Source: Nitrospira sp. CR1.1
GTDB lineage: Bacteria > Nitrospirota > Nitrospiria > Nitrospirales > Nitrospiraceae
NCBI GenBank assembly: GCA_014055465.1
Contig: WIAF01000011.1
Location: 62,001 to 126,000, forward strand
Direction: 5' to 3'
Length of the DNA stretch: 64,000 bases
Both the position numbers and the translations under genes were made by a program. The notes under the pieces were generated by a model. It did not search any database. It was given only the letters and a program-made list of their open reading frames with translations, and was not told the DNA's origin. Shown piece after piece: positions 1-10,723 of the stretch (position 1 is the first letter of the stretch; each line of letters starts with the position of its first letter).

Positions 1-306
1 GCTTCTGTCCGGTGATAATGCCCAGTTCATTCGCGGCGCTCTCTAGCAACTTCACGTTTTGAATTGCCTCTCCCATGCCGACGTTCAGGACAATTCTTTC
101 GAGACGCGGCACCTGCATCAAATTGCCGTAGCCGAATTCCTTCATCAGAGCGGGCACTACCTGATCCCGATAAGTCTCCCTGAGTCGCGGCGCAAATTGA
201 TGTTCACTACCAGCCTCCTGCGAAATTTCAGGGGCTGCGACTTCCTTCTTAGCTGACGACCGCGGAGTTGCCGCCTTGCCGCCCTTACCCTTCTCTACTT
301 TTGCCA
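1..306 (-). CDS. rplE: 50S ribosomal protein L5 (partial, 3' end outside window)
   Basis: This is the first 102 codons of ribosomal protein L5, which binds 5S rRNA in the central protuberance of the large subunit. The recognisable L5 start ([19 protein letters not shown], then [16 protein letters not shown]) begins only near residue 36. Before it is a Lys/Ala/Ser-rich extension ([18 protein letters not shown] onward) that typical L5 proteins lack. The ATG at 304-306 is preceded by a GGAAAG ribosome-binding site, and rplX ends 22 bases upstream, so the extension appears to be translated. It is the last gene of the S10/spc-type run visible here, and the rest lies beyond base 1. Confidence 0.93.
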
Positions 307-327
307 TGAACGTCTTTCCTGTTCCGA

Positions 328-654
328 CTATTCAACAGTTTCTTTTGATTTCTTGCTTAATCTGGCCCGTCGGCCATCTTCCTGGCGCTTGACCCCCAAC
401 CGGGTGGGTTTCTTCGTCACTGGGCACAAAAACATTACATTGGAAATGGCAAGAGGAGCCTCACGCTCAAGAATGCCACCCTGCCGGAGCTTTTGATTGG
501 GCTTGGTGTGGCGCTTAATCATATTGAGCTTTTCGACCAAGACTTTGCCCGTTACGGTATCAACAGACAACACCTTGCCCGACTTACCACGCTCGCGCCC
601 AGTCATCACCACAACAGTGTCGCCCTTCCGAATTTTCGTTTTGATTCGTGACAT
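328..654 (-). CDS. rplX: 50S ribosomal protein L24
   Basis: L24 is an assembly-initiating protein of the large subunit. The 108-residue product begins [19 protein letters not shown], the KOW-type start of the family, and continues with a [10 protein letters not shown] loop. The open frame extends 25 codons further upstream, but those codons overlap the end of rplN and do not resemble L24. I therefore start at the ATG at 652-654, which leaves a 26-base gap to rplN. The C-terminal [15 protein letters not shown] tail is typical of the family. It is co-transcribed between rplN and rplE, as in the canonical spc operon. Confidence 0.95.
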   Translation of the reverse strand: MSRIKTKIRKGDTVVVMTGRERGKSGKVLSVDTVTGKVLVEKLNMIKRHTKPNQKLRQGGILEREAPLAISNVMFLCPVTKKPTRLGVKRQEDGRRARLSKKSKETVE

Positions 655-680
655 CCCTACCAGAACCTTTCTTCCTTCGA

Positions 681-1049
681 CTACAAGACTTCCGGCGCAA
701 GCGAAATAATTTTCATAAACTTCTTCCAACGAAGTTCACGCGCGACTGGGCCGAAAATGCGAGTCCCAACTGGCTCGCCCTGAGCATTGATCAGGACGCA
801 GGCGTTACGGTCAAACTTGATATAGGAACCGTCATCACGCCGCACTTCCTTGGTTGTACGCACAATGACCGCCCGACTCACGTCGCCCTTTTTTACGCCG
901 GCCTGAGGAATTGCCTCCTTAACAGCGACCACGACAATGTCCCCAAGTGAGCCGTACCGACGCCTGGTTCCACCGAGAACGTGAAAACACATGACCTGCT
1001 TCGCGCCGGAATTATCGGCCACATCCATGTATGTGTAATTCTGAATCAT
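681..1049 (-). CDS. rplN: 50S ribosomal protein L14
   Basis: L14 lies at the subunit interface and contacts 16S rRNA through bridge B8. The 122-residue product has the standard length and family signatures: [17 protein letters not shown] at the start, [11 protein letters not shown] in the middle and [16 protein letters not shown] near the end. It lies between rpsQ and rplX, the usual first position of the spc operon, with no terminator-like structure separating it from the S10 genes. This suggests S10 and spc genes are read as one unit here. Confidence 0.97.
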   Translation of the reverse strand: MIQNYTYMDVADNSGAKQVMCFHVLGGTRRRYGSLGDIVVVAVKEAIPQAGVKKGDVSRAVIVRTTKEVRRDDGSYIKFDRNACVLINAQGEPVGTRIFGPVARELRWKKFMKIISLAPEVL

Positions 1050-1110
1050 ACCCCGCCCTACTCACCGCCAAAAGGATCTGGTCCTTCAGCTCTTCAGGTG
1101 TGTTCCGTAG

Positions 1111-1380
1111 TTACTTTTCAGGTTGCCCTTTGACCATGACGCGTACCACGCGCCAATGCTTATCCTTGCTGATTGGGCGGGTTTCGCTCAACTGAACTCG
1201 GTCCCCGACCTTACATACATTGCCCTCGTCGTGCGCCTTGAGCTTGGTGACCCGCCGAAGGACCTTTTTGTAAATAGGGTGAATAACCGATCGTTCAACG
1301 GCAACGACTACCGTTTTATTCATTTTGTTGCTGACGACGTTGCCATACCACTCGCGTCGATGTTGTTGGCCTTCCTTCAT
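1111..1380 (-). CDS. rpsQ: 30S ribosomal protein S17
   Basis: S17 is a primary 16S rRNA-binding protein of the small subunit. The 89-residue protein has the OB-fold pattern of the family: [19 protein letters not shown] near the N-terminus, then [19 protein letters not shown], then the [20 protein letters not shown] segment. The length is normal. It lies 14 bases after rpmC and 61 bases before rplN, in the conserved L16-L29-S17-L14 order. Confidence 0.97.
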   Translation of the reverse strand: MKEGQQHRREWYGNVVSNKMNKTVVVAVERSVIHPIYKKVLRRVTKLKAHDEGNVCKVGDRVQLSETRPISKDKHWRVVRVMVKGQPEK

Positions 1381-1394
1381 ACGCCCCTTCTCTC

Positions 1395-1616
1395 TTACTT
1401 TCCGACCGACGGGTCGGCCTGTGTCTGCAGCAATTCCAATTGACGCCGTACTGTTTTCAGGCGGGCAATATCGCGCTTTGTACTTCTAACCTGCATTGGG
1501 TTTTCCAGGCGACCAATGCCGAGCTGGAATCGGAAATTAAACAGTTCCTGCCGCAACTGTTTTTCTTTTTCGGCCAACTCCTCCAGCGAGAGCCCGCTTA
1601 GATCCTTCACATCCAT
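1395..1616 (-). CDS. rpmC: 50S ribosomal protein L29
   Basis: L29 sits near the polypeptide exit tunnel and takes part in the docking site for trigger factor and SRP. The 73-residue product has the two-helix hairpin signature [18 protein letters not shown] and the conserved RDIARLKTV segment. The frame extends six codons upstream to a GTG. I chose the ATG at 1614-1616 because AAGTGGTG lies just before it and the family starts close to that residue. It carries a short C-terminal tail (QADPSVGK) beyond the core. Confidence 0.93.
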   Translation of the reverse strand: MDVKDLSGLSLEELAEKEKQLRQELFNFRFQLGIGRLENPMQVRSTKRDIARLKTVRRQLELLQTQADPSVGK

Positions 1617-1644
1617 CACATCACCACTTAACACGCGCTACAGG

Positions 1645-2061
1645 TTACTGAAACTCGCCGCGGACCACGAACTTCGTGGCAATGGGCAACTTATAGGAAG
1701 CAAGCTTCAACGCCTGCTTGGCAATATCAGGAGCCACACCACCCATTTCATACATGATGCGTCCAGGCTTCACCACGGCCACCCAATACTCTGGATTGCC
1801 CTTACCTTTACCCATGCGGGTTTCGGCCGGTTTCTTGGTAATTGGTTTATCCGGGAAAATTCTCGTCCAAACCTGACCGCCACGTTTCACGAAACGGGTA
1901 ATGGCAATTCGAGCAGCCTCGATTTGCCGGCTGGTGATCCATCCTGGCTCAAGGGCTTTCAAACCGAACTCCCCGAGAGTAATGGCTCCGCCCCGATAGG
2001 CCTTCCCCCGCATCCGGCCCTTCTGCATTTTTCTGAACTTAACTTTCTTTGGCGCTAACAC
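1645..2061 (-). CDS. rplP: 50S ribosomal protein L16
   Basis: L16 organises the A-site region of the large subunit beside 23S rRNA. The 138-residue protein has normal length and carries the family motifs KYRK-like [41 protein letters not shown] and [18 protein letters not shown]. It lies directly between rpsC (28-base gap) and rpmC (28-base gap to the chosen start), as in the canonical S10 operon. Confidence 0.97.
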   Translation of the reverse strand: MLAPKKVKFRKMQKGRMRGKAYRGGAITLGEFGLKALEPGWITSRQIEAARIAITRFVKRGGQVWTRIFPDKPITKKPAETRMGKGKGNPEYWVAVVKPGRIMYEMGGVAPDIAKQALKLASYKLPIATKFVVRGEFQ

Positions 2062-2089
2062 AGACCCACCTTTTCCTTATCGAAGTTCT

Positions 2090-2758
2090 TTACCCAAGTC
2101 GTCCGAGCGTAGAATCAGGCTTTAACTGAAGCGCTGGCAACAACTCACCCTTATAGATCCAGGTTTTCACCCCGATCTGTCCCATGGTCGTGTGGGCCTC
2201 TGCAAAACCATAATCCACTTCGGCCCGCAGAGTATGCAGAGGCACCCGCCCTTCGCGATACCATTCCGTTCGGGCAATTTCAGCGCCACCCAAGCGTCCT
2301 GCCACCATAATTTTGATCCCCTGGGCGCCCAGACGAAGCGCGGACTGCACGCTACGTTTCATCGCGCGCCTGAAGGCAACACGCTTTTCCAACTGGGTAG
2401 CGACATTTTCACTCACCAATTGGGCGTCCAGCTCAGGCTTCTTAATCTCTTTGACGGTAATGTACGCTTGACCCGAATATTCTTTCTCGAGAGCCGCTTT
2501 CAACTTATCGACTTCAGCTCCCTTTCGGCCAATGATAATTCCGGGGCGAGCGGTGTGAATGATCACACGGGTTTGATCTCCGGATCGCTCTATTTCCACC
2601 TTGGCAACACCGGCGTGGTACAGCTTGGCTTTCACCATCTTCCGAATCTTGATGTCTTGATGAAGCAGTCGCGCATAGTCCTTGTCTGCGTACCAGCGCG
2701 AGCTCCAGGTGTAGTTGTAGCCGATGCGATAGCCAATTGGATGTGTCTTCTGACCCAT
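2090..2758 (-). CDS. rpsC: 30S ribosomal protein S3
   Basis: S3 forms part of the mRNA entry channel of the small subunit and contributes to mRNA unwinding. The 222-residue product starts [14 protein letters not shown] and has a KH domain with the GXXG loop in [15 protein letters not shown] (about residues 73-87). The C-terminal S3 domain has [20 protein letters not shown]. The ATG follows a GAGGG site. Length and position between rplV and rplP are standard. Confidence 0.97.
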   Translation of the reverse strand: MGQKTHPIGYRIGYNYTWSSRWYADKDYARLLHQDIKIRKMVKAKLYHAGVAKVEIERSGDQTRVIIHTARPGIIIGRKGAEVDKLKAALEKEYSGQAYITVKEIKKPELDAQLVSENVATQLEKRVAFRRAMKRSVQSALRLGAQGIKIMVAGRLGGAEIARTEWYREGRVPLHTLRAEVDYGFAEAHTTMGQIGVKTWIYKGELLPALQLKPDSTLGRLG

Positions 2759-2790
2759 GAAGAATAACCCTCAGTCTAAATGTAAAAGCG

Positions 2791-3144
2791 TTAGCTGCTG
2801 TGAGTGGCGTTGGGAGCAGCAACCGCGATCGTGATATGGCTAGTCCGCTTCTGAATGGAGTTGGCTCGCCCCATCGATCGTGCCCTAAAACGCTTGTAAA
2901 TAGGGCCGCAGTTCACTACGGCCTGCGACACCCACATCTCATCACTGTCGCCTAACTCTTTCTGCTCGGCATTGGCCACCGCAGATCGAAGGAGTTTCTC
3001 AATGACTCGCGCCGCGTGCTTTGGGGTATGCCGGAGCATAGCCAATGCCATGGGCACTTGCTGGCCGCGAATCATATCGATCACCACTCGCGCCTTCCTT
3101 GGCGTGACTCTCACGAAACGTAGATTTGCTTTTGCCTCTGCCAT
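2791..3144 (-). CDS. rplV: 50S ribosomal protein L22
   Basis: L22 lines the nascent peptide exit tunnel and contacts all six 23S rRNA domains. The 117-residue protein has the family core VRVTPRKARVVIDMIRG, the hook-forming loop, and the C-terminal segment KRFRARSMGRANSIQKRTSH. An upstream in-frame GTG would add four residues. I prefer the ATG at 3142-3144 because GGTGGGATC in front of it serves as a ribosome-binding site and MAEAKANLRF is the usual family start. Confidence 0.96.
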   Translation of the reverse strand: MAEAKANLRFVRVTPRKARVVIDMIRGQQVPMALAMLRHTPKHAARVIEKLLRSAVANAEQKELGDSDEMWVSQAVVNCGPIYKRFRARSMGRANSIQKRTSHITIAVAAPNATHSS

Positions 3145-3188
3145 AGCTGATCCCACCCCACGATGCCGGCCAGTTATTAAACCAGCAC

Positions 3189-3476
3189 TTACTTAAGCGC
3201 CACTGCCTTTTCGGTTTTTGCTTGCCCGTGCCCTTTGAAAAAGCGCGTTGGAGCAAATTCTCCCAGCTTATGGCCAACCATATTTTCCGTCACAAAAACA
3301 GGAATGAACTTTTTGCCGTTATGAACCGCAAACGTGTGCCCGATCATGTCAGGAATGACCGTTGATCGGCGAGACCAGGTCTTAATTAACTTTCGGTCTT
3401 TCGTCTGATTCATCTGCTCGACTTTCTTGACCAGATGGTCATCGACGAAGGGGCCCTTGGTAATTGAACGAGGCAT
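3189..3476 (-). CDS. rpsS: 30S ribosomal protein S19
   Basis: S19 pairs with S13 in the head of the small subunit. The 95-residue protein begins [18 protein letters not shown] and contains the strongly conserved [22 protein letters not shown] block, then [14 protein letters not shown]. Size, motifs and position (between rplB and rplV, nine bases after rplB) are all standard. Confidence 0.97.
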   Translation of the reverse strand: MPRSITKGPFVDDHLVKKVEQMNQTKDRKLIKTWSRRSTVIPDMIGHTFAVHNGKKFIPVFVTENMVGHKLGEFAPTRFFKGHGQAKTEKAVALK

Positions 3477-3485
3477 TATCCTCTC

Positions 3486-4313
3486 CTACTTTTTCCTGCG
3501 CGCGATGATGAATTTATCCGTTGCCTTATTCTTTCGCGTCTTGTAGCCCTTGGCCGGAGTACCCCAGGGAGAGACGGGATGAGGATTACCCTGTCCTGAT
3601 TTTCCCTCGCCGCCGCCATGCGGGTGATCGACAGGATTCATCACCACACCGCGTACGTGAGGACGCTTTCCCTTCCAGCGCGTACGCCCAGCCTTACCCA
3701 CAACAACATTCTCATGATCGACGTTTCCCACTTGACCGACCGTTGCCATACACGTGGATAACACTTTTCGCATTTCACCGGACTTGAGACGAACCTGAAC
3801 ATACGCCCCATCGCGGCCCATCACTTGAGCAGACCCACCGGCACTGCGGATTAATTGCGCACCCTTACCAGGCTTTAGCTCAATGTTGTGAATCGTGGTA
3901 CCCAGAGGCATATTGACGAGCGGGAGAGCATTTCCAGGCCGCACCTCCGCACCCTCCCCGGACTGCACCGTATCGCCCATGGCGAGACCGACCGGCGCCA
4001 AGATATAGCGCTTCTCACCATCGCGGTAATGCAAAAGAGCAATTCTTGATGAGCGATTCGGATCGTATTCAATGGCCGCAACCTTTGCCGGAATACCGGC
4101 TTTGTCACGTCGGAAATCAATTTGGCGATAGAGGCGCTTGTGCCCACCCCCACGGAATCGGATAGTCAGACGCCCGTCATTATTCCGCCCACCCGTGCGG
4201 AGATGAAACCCCGTCAAAGACTTCTCAGGCTTCTTCTTGGTGAGTTTCTCCCCCTGGATTGCAGTCATACCGCGACGGCCCGGGGATGTCGGCTTATAAA
4301 TTTTTAATGCCAT
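3486..4313 (-). CDS. rplB: 50S ribosomal protein L2
   Basis: L2 is one of the oldest large-subunit proteins and is needed for subunit joining and peptidyl transferase activity. The 275-residue product starts [15 protein letters not shown] and ends with the conserved loop [18 protein letters not shown], whose histidine lies near the active centre, followed by [14 protein letters not shown]. An upstream in-frame GTG adds four residues (VRPS). I take the ATG at 4311-4313 because it gives the normal family start and length. Confidence 0.97.
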   Translation of the reverse strand: MALKIYKPTSPGRRGMTAIQGEKLTKKKPEKSLTGFHLRTGGRNNDGRLTIRFRGGGHKRLYRQIDFRRDKAGIPAKVAAIEYDPNRSSRIALLHYRDGEKRYILAPVGLAMGDTVQSGEGAEVRPGNALPLVNMPLGTTIHNIELKPGKGAQLIRSAGGSAQVMGRDGAYVQVRLKSGEMRKVLSTCMATVGQVGNVDHENVVVGKAGRTRWKGKRPHVRGVVMNPVDHPHGGGEGKSGQGNPHPVSPWGTPAKGYKTRKNKATDKFIIARRKK

Positions 4314-4343
4314 GCTGGGTCTCACTCTATCGAGAACTCGCCC

Positions 4344-4637
4344 CTACACCGTTTCGTACAGCTCGAGCTTCTCGCCTTCCTTCAACGTGACAAATGCCTT
4401 TTTCCAATCGGATCGCTTTCCAACAAAACGCCCCAGTCGCTTAATCTTGCCGCGAATATTGACCACATTGACCCGCGACACCTTGACCTTTAAGAGGCTC
4501 TCGACGGCTTGTTTGATCTGAATTTTATTGGCATCCGGGTGAACCAGAAACCCCACAGTGTTACTCTGCTCACGCAAAGCCGTAATCTTTTCCGTCAACA
4601 ATGGCTGGATCAAGACTTGATGAAGATCGCCTTTCAT
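4344..4637 (-). CDS. rplW: 50S ribosomal protein L23
   Basis: L23 sits at the tunnel exit and is the docking site for trigger factor. The 97-residue product begins MKGDLHQVLIQPLLTEKI, matching the family, and carries the extended loop NIRGKIKRLGRFVGKRSDWKKAFV. The open frame runs 19 codons further upstream into rplD, but that stretch has no family resemblance. The true ATG overlaps the rplD stop as ATGA, which implies translational coupling to L4. Confidence 0.96.
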   Translation of the reverse strand: MKGDLHQVLIQPLLTEKITALREQSNTVGFLVHPDANKIQIKQAVESLLKVKVSRVNVVNIRGKIKRLGRFVGKRSDWKKAFVTLKEGEKLELYETV

Positions 4638-5257
4638 GACCACACCTCTTTGACTCGCCCCAGCTCCTCCTGCGGAATGACGAGGGAATGGCAACGAAGC
4701 ACGTCATAGACGTTCAATTCTTCTGGTCGTAACACGGTAACGCTTGAAAGATTTTTTCCCGCTTGAACCACATGAGAGTTGGGATCGGCAACTATAAGCA
4801 AGGCCGTTCCTGAAATTCCAAGCTGACCCAATAGATTTGCCAACAATTTTGTTTTGGCCTCAGCAATAGACAACTCAGATACCACAAGCACATTGCCCTC
4901 AGACACCTTGGCCGAAAGTACACTCTGAAGAGCCGCGCGATACTTCTTCCTTGGCATCCCGAACGCGTAGCTTCTAGGCTTAGGGCCAAACACTGTGCCG
5001 CCGTGACGCCAAACAGGAGATCGCAAAGATCCGGCGCGAGCACGGCCCGTGTGCTTTTGCTTCCACGGCTTCTTCCCAGATCCGCTCACCTCACCGCGAC
5101 GCAAGGTTGATGCGGTGCCTTGACGGTCACACGCCCGCTGCATCACGACGGCCTCATGAACAAGTGACGCATGCGGTTTGCAGCCGAACACTTCGTCAGG
5201 CAAATCGACGCTACCGACTTTTTTCTTTCTTGAATCGACGACATCAACGATCGGCAT
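4634..5257 (-). CDS. rplD: 50S ribosomal protein L4
   Basis: L4 reaches into the peptide exit tunnel and, in Escherichia coli, represses its own S10 operon; whether it does so here cannot be seen. The 207-residue protein has the L4 core GEVSGSGKKPWKQKHTGRAR and AGSLRSPVWRHGGTVFGPKP, which form the tunnel loop, followed by MPRKKYRAALQSVLSAK. Its stop overlaps the rplW start by four bases, and the rplC stop is three bases upstream of its ATG. Confidence 0.97.
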   Translation of the reverse strand: MPIVDVVDSRKKKVGSVDLPDEVFGCKPHASLVHEAVVMQRACDRQGTASTLRRGEVSGSGKKPWKQKHTGRARAGSLRSPVWRHGGTVFGPKPRSYAFGMPRKKYRAALQSVLSAKVSEGNVLVVSELSIAEAKTKLLANLLGQLGISGTALLIVADPNSHVVQAGKNLSSVTVLRPEELNVYDVLRCHSLVIPQEELGRVKEVWS

Positions 5258-5260
5258 AGC

Positions 5261-5881
5261 TCAACTCTTTTTCGACTTCCGCACAACCAGCAACCCATTC
5301 GCACCACCGGGCACTGCTCCGCGGACAAACAACAGGTTTTCATCTGGACGGGCGTCGATCACCTTCAAGCGTTGAACCGTGACACGCTCATCCCCCATAT
5401 GACCAGGTAAGGCCTTATTTTTCCAAACACGTGACGGATACGAGCTCGCACCGATCGAACCCGGAGCACGATGGAACATAGAACCATGCGTCTCAGGGCC
5501 GCCAGCATAATTGTGGCGCCTCACGACACCCTGAAAACCCTTACCCTTTGAAACACCAACCACATCAACCCAATCACCCTTCTTGAAGATATCGACCTTC
5601 ACAGTCGCGCCAACCGCAACATCCCCCGTTTTCGGGAATTCACGTAACCAACGGCTGGCAGGCGCCTGATGCTTCTTCAAATGTCCAAGTTCGCCGCTCG
5701 AGAGGGCTCGCTCCTTCACCTCACCGAAAGACAGCTGAACGGCCTCATAGCCATCACGCTCTTTGGTCTTGATCGCAACCACGCGACAAGGACCTGCCTC
5801 GATGACCGTTACCGGTTCGAGAATACTTTCATCATAAATTTGGGTCATCCCCAATTTTTTACCTAACAATCCGTTTGTCAT
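5261..5881 (-). CDS. rplC: 50S ribosomal protein L3
   Basis: L3 binds near the 3' end of 23S rRNA and helps to start large-subunit assembly. The 206-residue protein begins [18 protein letters not shown] and has the tip loop [20 protein letters not shown] and the [22 protein letters not shown] block. That block contains the Gln/Met region methylated in some bacteria; this copy reads SSYPSRV. Size is normal, and the gene lies between rpsJ and rplD. Confidence 0.97.
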   Translation of the reverse strand: MTNGLLGKKLGMTQIYDESILEPVTVIEAGPCRVVAIKTKERDGYEAVQLSFGEVKERALSSGELGHLKKHQAPASRWLREFPKTGDVAVGATVKVDIFKKGDWVDVVGVSKGKGFQGVVRRHNYAGGPETHGSMFHRAPGSIGASSYPSRVWKNKALPGHMGDERVTVQRLKVIDARPDENLLFVRGAVPGGANGLLVVRKSKKS

Positions 5882-5923
5882 GGCCTTCCTGTCAGCTCAA
5901 ATATGGTCGTGCAACTCCAACCC

Positions 5924-6241
5924 TCAGAGCTTAATCTCCACGTCTACACCAGCCGCCAAATTGAGCTTCATCAGTGAGTCCATAGTCTCTGGCGTAGGCT
6001 CCATGATATCCAGCAGACGCTTGTGCGTACGAATCTCAAATTGCTCGCGTGATTTTTTATCCACGTGAGTCGAACGCTGCACTGTAAATTTTTCAATTCG
6101 AGTCGGCAATGGGATAGGCCCGACAACCCGCGCGCCACTACGCCTGACCGTTTCAACAATCTCCACCACGGACTGATCAAGCACGCGATAATCAAAACCA
6201 CGCAGCCTGATGCGAATTCTTTGATCGACTTTCACGCTCAA
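5924..6241 (-). CDS. rpsJ: 30S ribosomal protein S10
   Basis: S10 (NusE) is a small-subunit protein and also part of antitermination complexes with NusB and NusG. The 105-residue product has [17 protein letters not shown], then [20 protein letters not shown], then [16 protein letters not shown], all diagnostic for the family. It follows tuf copy 1 by 34 bases, so the str and S10 gene groups form one continuous transcription unit here. The S10-leader attenuator known from enterics has no room in this gap. Confidence 0.97.
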   Translation of the reverse strand: MSVKVDQRIRIRLRGFDYRVLDQSVVEIVETVRRSGARVVGPIPLPTRIEKFTVQRSTHVDKKSREQFEIRTHKRLLDIMEPTPETMDSLMKLNLAAGVDVEIKL

Positions 6242-6275
6242 CTCCTCACATGCCGGCCAGCAGACCAGGACATCC

Positions 6276-7481
<1,206 letters not shown>

Positions 7482-7514
7482 CCCCGATCCTCCCTAGTTC
7501 ACAGAACCCAGACC

Positions 7515-9596
7515 CTATTCACCACGGTGCTTAGCAGTAATCGCTTCAGCGATCTGCCGGGGAACCTGGTCGTACCGGTCAAATTCCATACTATAAGTTG
7601 CACGACCCTGCGTACGGGAACGCAAATCGGTCGCATACCCAAACATTTCCATCAGCGGAACGGTGGCTTCAATTGCCTGAGCGCCGGCACGAACCTTCAT
7701 GCCCTGAACTTTTCCGCGTCGACCATTCAAGTTCCCAATGACGTCTCCCATAAAGTCCTGCGGAACCAGCACTTCCACCTTCATGATCGGCTCTAGCAGG
7801 ACGGGATCTGCCTTCTTGCAGGCGTCAGCAAATCCCATGGAGGCGGCAATCTTGAATGCCATTTCATTGGAGTCCACGTCGTGGTACGACCCATCGATCA
7901 CGGTAACCTTCACATCTCGCAATGGGAATCCTGCAACAACACCCGTCTCCATCCGCTCTTTCACGCCCTTTTCGATAGCAGGAATATATTCTTTCGGGAT
8001 AGAGCCGCCGACTGTCTTATTGATAAACTCCAGCCCCTTACCAGACTCAGATGGCTCAACGGTCAAAACCACATGGCCATATTGACCTCGACCACCGGTC
8101 TGCTTGATATACTTCGATTCAGCTTCGGCCTTGCGGCGAATAGTTTCACGAAAAGCGACTTCAGGCTTCCCAACGTTCGCCTCAACCTTGAATTCACGCA
8201 TCAAACGGTCAACAATAATTTCGAGATGCAACTCCCCCATCCCAGCGATAATCGTCTGAGCCGTCTCTTCATCAGTTCGAACACGAAATGACGGATCTTC
8301 TTGCGCTAATTTCTGCAATGCAAAACCCATCTTTTCCTGATCAGGCTTCGTCTTAGGCTCAATAGCCATAGCAATGACCGGCTCAGGAAACTTCATGATC
8401 TCCAGCAAAACCGGCTGCTTTTCATCAGCCAATGTATCACCGGTCGTGGCGCTCTTGAGACCGACGGCGGCAGCGATATCACCGGCGTACACAATCTCGA
8501 TTTCTTCACGCTTATTCGCATGCATCTTCAAGAGACGACCCACTCGATCCTTCGTCCCTTTAGTAACGTTAAGAACAGGAGTTCCCGTCTTCAACGTACC
8601 CGAATACACTCGAAAGAATGTCAGCTGCCCGGCAAAAGGGTCCGTCATAATCTTGAAGGCCAGCGCAGAAAAAGGCTCAGAGTCTGACGGGCCACGCTCC
8701 ACATCTTTTCCAGTGGCCGGATCCACACCAATAACTGGAGGAATATCGACTGGCGATGGGAGGAAATCCACCACGGCATCCAACAGTTGCTGCACACCCT
8801 TGTTCTTGAAGGCCGACCCACAGAGAACAGGAACAACCTTCATCGCAATAGTTCCCGCACGAACTACCCGGCGAACCTCCTCCTCAGTCAGCGATTGACC
8901 GTTGAGGTACTTCTCCATGACCTGGTCATCGAATTCAGCGACTGCATCGAGCATTTTTTGCCGATAGTCATTGGCCTGATCGACCATATCAGCCGGGATT
9001 TCGCCGATCTTGTACTTGGCTCCGAGCGTCTCGTCGTCGTAAAAATAGCCCTTCATCGAAATCAGATCTACGGAACCACGAAACTCGGACTCTCGGCCAA
9101 TTGGAATCTGAACAGGAACAGGATTAGCGCCAAGCCTGTCGATTATCGATTGGACACTCGCATAAAAATCCGCGCCAATCCGATCCATTTTATTCATGAA
9201 AGCGATGCGGGGGACCTCGTACTTATCCGCCTGACGCCAGACAGTCTCAGACTGCGGCTCGACACCCTGAACAGAATCGAATGCCGCGACCGCGCCATCC
9301 AACACACGAAGGGACCGCTCCACCTCAATCGTAAAATCCACATGCCCAGGCGTATCAATAATATTGATACGGTGGTCACGCCAAAAACAGGTCGTAGCAG
9401 CCGCGGTGATCGTAATACCACGCTCGCGCTCCTGCTCCATCCAGTCCATGGTGGCAGCACCCTCGTGCACTTCCCCCATTTTATGGGTCATGCCCGTATA
9501 GAAGAGAATGCGCTCAGTGGTTGTCGTCTTTCCGGCATCGATGTGGGCCATGATGCCGATATTTCTTGTACGCTCTAACGGTGTCTGCCTAGCCAC
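7515..9596 (-). CDS. fusA: Elongation factor G
   Basis: EF-G drives translocation and, with RRF, ribosome recycling. The product from the chosen start is 693 residues. It has the P-loop [19 protein letters not shown], switch [11 protein letters not shown] and NKMDR, then the domain IV/V segments [10 protein letters not shown] and [14 protein letters not shown]. The frame is open 16 codons further upstream. I chose the GTG at 9594-9596 because GGGGGAG lies just before it and [18 protein letters not shown] is the family start. It is 113 bases downstream of rpsG and 33 bases upstream of tuf copy 1. Confidence 0.97.
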   Translation of the reverse strand: MARQTPLERTRNIGIMAHIDAGKTTTTERILFYTGMTHKMGEVHEGAATMDWMEQERERGITITAAATTCFWRDHRINIIDTPGHVDFTIEVERSLRVLDGAVAAFDSVQGVEPQSETVWRQADKYEVPRIAFMNKMDRIGADFYASVQSIIDRLGANPVPVQIPIGRESEFRGSVDLISMKGYFYDDETLGAKYKIGEIPADMVDQANDYRQKMLDAVAEFDDQVMEKYLNGQSLTEEEVRRVVRAGTIAMKVVPVLCGSAFKNKGVQQLLDAVVDFLPSPVDIPPVIGVDPATGKDVERGPSDSEPFSALAFKIMTDPFAGQLTFFRVYSGTLKTGTPVLNVTKGTKDRVGRLLKMHANKREEIEIVYAGDIAAAVGLKSATTGDTLADEKQPVLLEIMKFPEPVIAMAIEPKTKPDQEKMGFALQKLAQEDPSFRVRTDEETAQTIIAGMGELHLEIIVDRLMREFKVEANVGKPEVAFRETIRRKAEAESKYIKQTGGRGQYGHVVLTVEPSESGKGLEFINKTVGGSIPKEYIPAIEKGVKERMETGVVAGFPLRDVKVTVIDGSYHDVDSNEMAFKIAASMGFADACKKADPVLLEPIMKVEVLVPQDFMGDVIGNLNGRRGKVQGMKVRAGAQAIEATVPLMEMFGYATDLRSRTQGRATYSMEFDRYDQVPRQIAEAITAKHRGE

Positions 9597-9709
9597 AACT
9601 CCCCCAGAAAAAACGAACGTGCCGCCGTCAGAGCCGAAGACCATTCACTGCGACGCCCACCTCCAGCCACAAGCATCGCAGCCCGGCTCAACAGCAGCAC
9701 AACTCAACA

Positions 9710-10183
9710 CTACCAGCGATAATGAGCAAAAGCCTTATTGGCCTCCGCCATACGATGGACATCCTCGCGCTTCTTCACTGACGCACCCGTATTATTGGAC
9801 GCGTCGAGCAGTTCAGCCGCCAGCCTGTCCTGCATACTCTTTCCACCGCGCGACCGCGAATACTCCGTGATCCACCGCAAAGCCAATGAGACTCGACGAG
9901 AAGGCCTGATCTCAACAGGAACCTGATAAGAAGCACCACCAACCCGACGAGACTTAACCTCGACAACCGGCTTCACATTATCGATCGCCGACTTAAAGAT
10001 CTTCATCGGATCTCCGCCGTTCGTCTTCTCCTGAATCAGATCGAAAGCCCCGTAACAGATCCGCTCAGCCGTACTTTTCTTTCCACCACCCATCAAAACA
10101 TTCAGGAATTTCCCGACAAGCTTGTCGCGATACTTCGAATCAGGCTGCGCCTCTCGATGACCGAAAAATTGTCCGCGTGGCAT
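9710..10183 (-). CDS. rpsG: 30S ribosomal protein S7
   Basis: S7 nucleates assembly of the head of the small subunit and contacts tRNA in the E site. The 157-residue protein has the family blocks [38 protein letters not shown] and NKAFAHYRW at the C-terminus. In Escherichia coli S7 represses translation of its own operon; no comparable hairpin was identified here. The gene lies 61 bases after rpsL and before fusA, in the universal str order. Confidence 0.97.
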   Translation of the reverse strand: MPRGQFFGHREAQPDSKYRDKLVGKFLNVLMGGGKKSTAERICYGAFDLIQEKTNGGDPMKIFKSAIDNVKPVVEVKSRRVGGASYQVPVEIRPSRRVSLALRWITEYSRSRGGKSMQDRLAAELLDASNNTGASVKKREDVHRMAEANKAFAHYRW

Positions 10184-10244
10184 CGTTGTCCTATAAAATA
10201 AAGTCGGTTTTCACTACGCATCCGCGCAATGACAGGATGAACTA

Positions 10245-10616
10245 CTACTTGGGCCGCTTCGCCCCGTATTTGGATCGGGCCTGCTTTCGATCGGCAACTC
10301 CTACCGCATCCAAAGAACCACGCACTATGTGATAACGAACGCCCGGCAAGTCCTTAACACGGCCACCACGAACCAAAACGATCGAGTGCTCCTGGAGATT
10401 GTGCCCCACACCAGGGATATAAGTGGTCACCTCCATCCCATTGGTCAAACGCACACGCGCGACCTTACGAAGCGCAGAGTTAGGCTTCTTCGGAGTCGTG
10501 GTATAGACACGGAGGCAGACGCCACGCTTCTGCGGGCAACGTTTCAAGGCGGGACTTTTCGTCTTCGACTTAACGAGGGTCCGTCCCTTTCGCACTAACT
10601 GATTAATCGTTGGCAT
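10245..10616 (-). CDS. rpsL: 30S ribosomal protein S12
   Basis: S12 lies at the decoding centre and governs accuracy; mutations in it cause streptomycin resistance. The 123-residue protein has [12 protein letters not shown], the decoding loop [19 protein letters not shown] with the wild-type lysines, and the second loop [17 protein letters not shown]. The D88-equivalent aspartate that is methylthiolated in many bacteria is present. It opens the str operon. A perfect promoter lies 64 bases upstream of the start, and rpoC ends 107 bases upstream. Confidence 0.97.
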   Translation of the reverse strand: MPTINQLVRKGRTLVKSKTKSPALKRCPQKRGVCLRVYTTTPKKPNSALRKVARVRLTNGMEVTTYIPGVGHNLQEHSIVLVRGGRVKDLPGVRYHIVRGSLDAVGVADRKQARSKYGAKRPK

Positions 10617-10679
10617 GCACTATACTCTTTCTTGAAAATCAGACAGTTGCTTCAAAATGCTCCTGAGCGAAGCCGTCGG

Positions 10680-10708
10680 ATTATAGAGATGTGTACTACT
10701 TATGTCAA
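10680..10708 (-). promoter_or_regulatory. Consensus sigma-70-type promoter of the str (rpsL) operon
   Basis: On the minus strand TTGACA (10703-10708) is separated by exactly 17 bases from TATAAT (10680-10685). Both hexamers match the bacterial consensus at all six positions. The predicted transcription start is around 10672, giving a leader of about 55 bases before rpsL. The promoter lies in the 107-base gap after rpoC, so the long str/S10/spc run need not depend on read-through from rpoBC. Confidence 0.85.
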
Positions 10709-10723
10709 GAACCTTCTTTTTCT

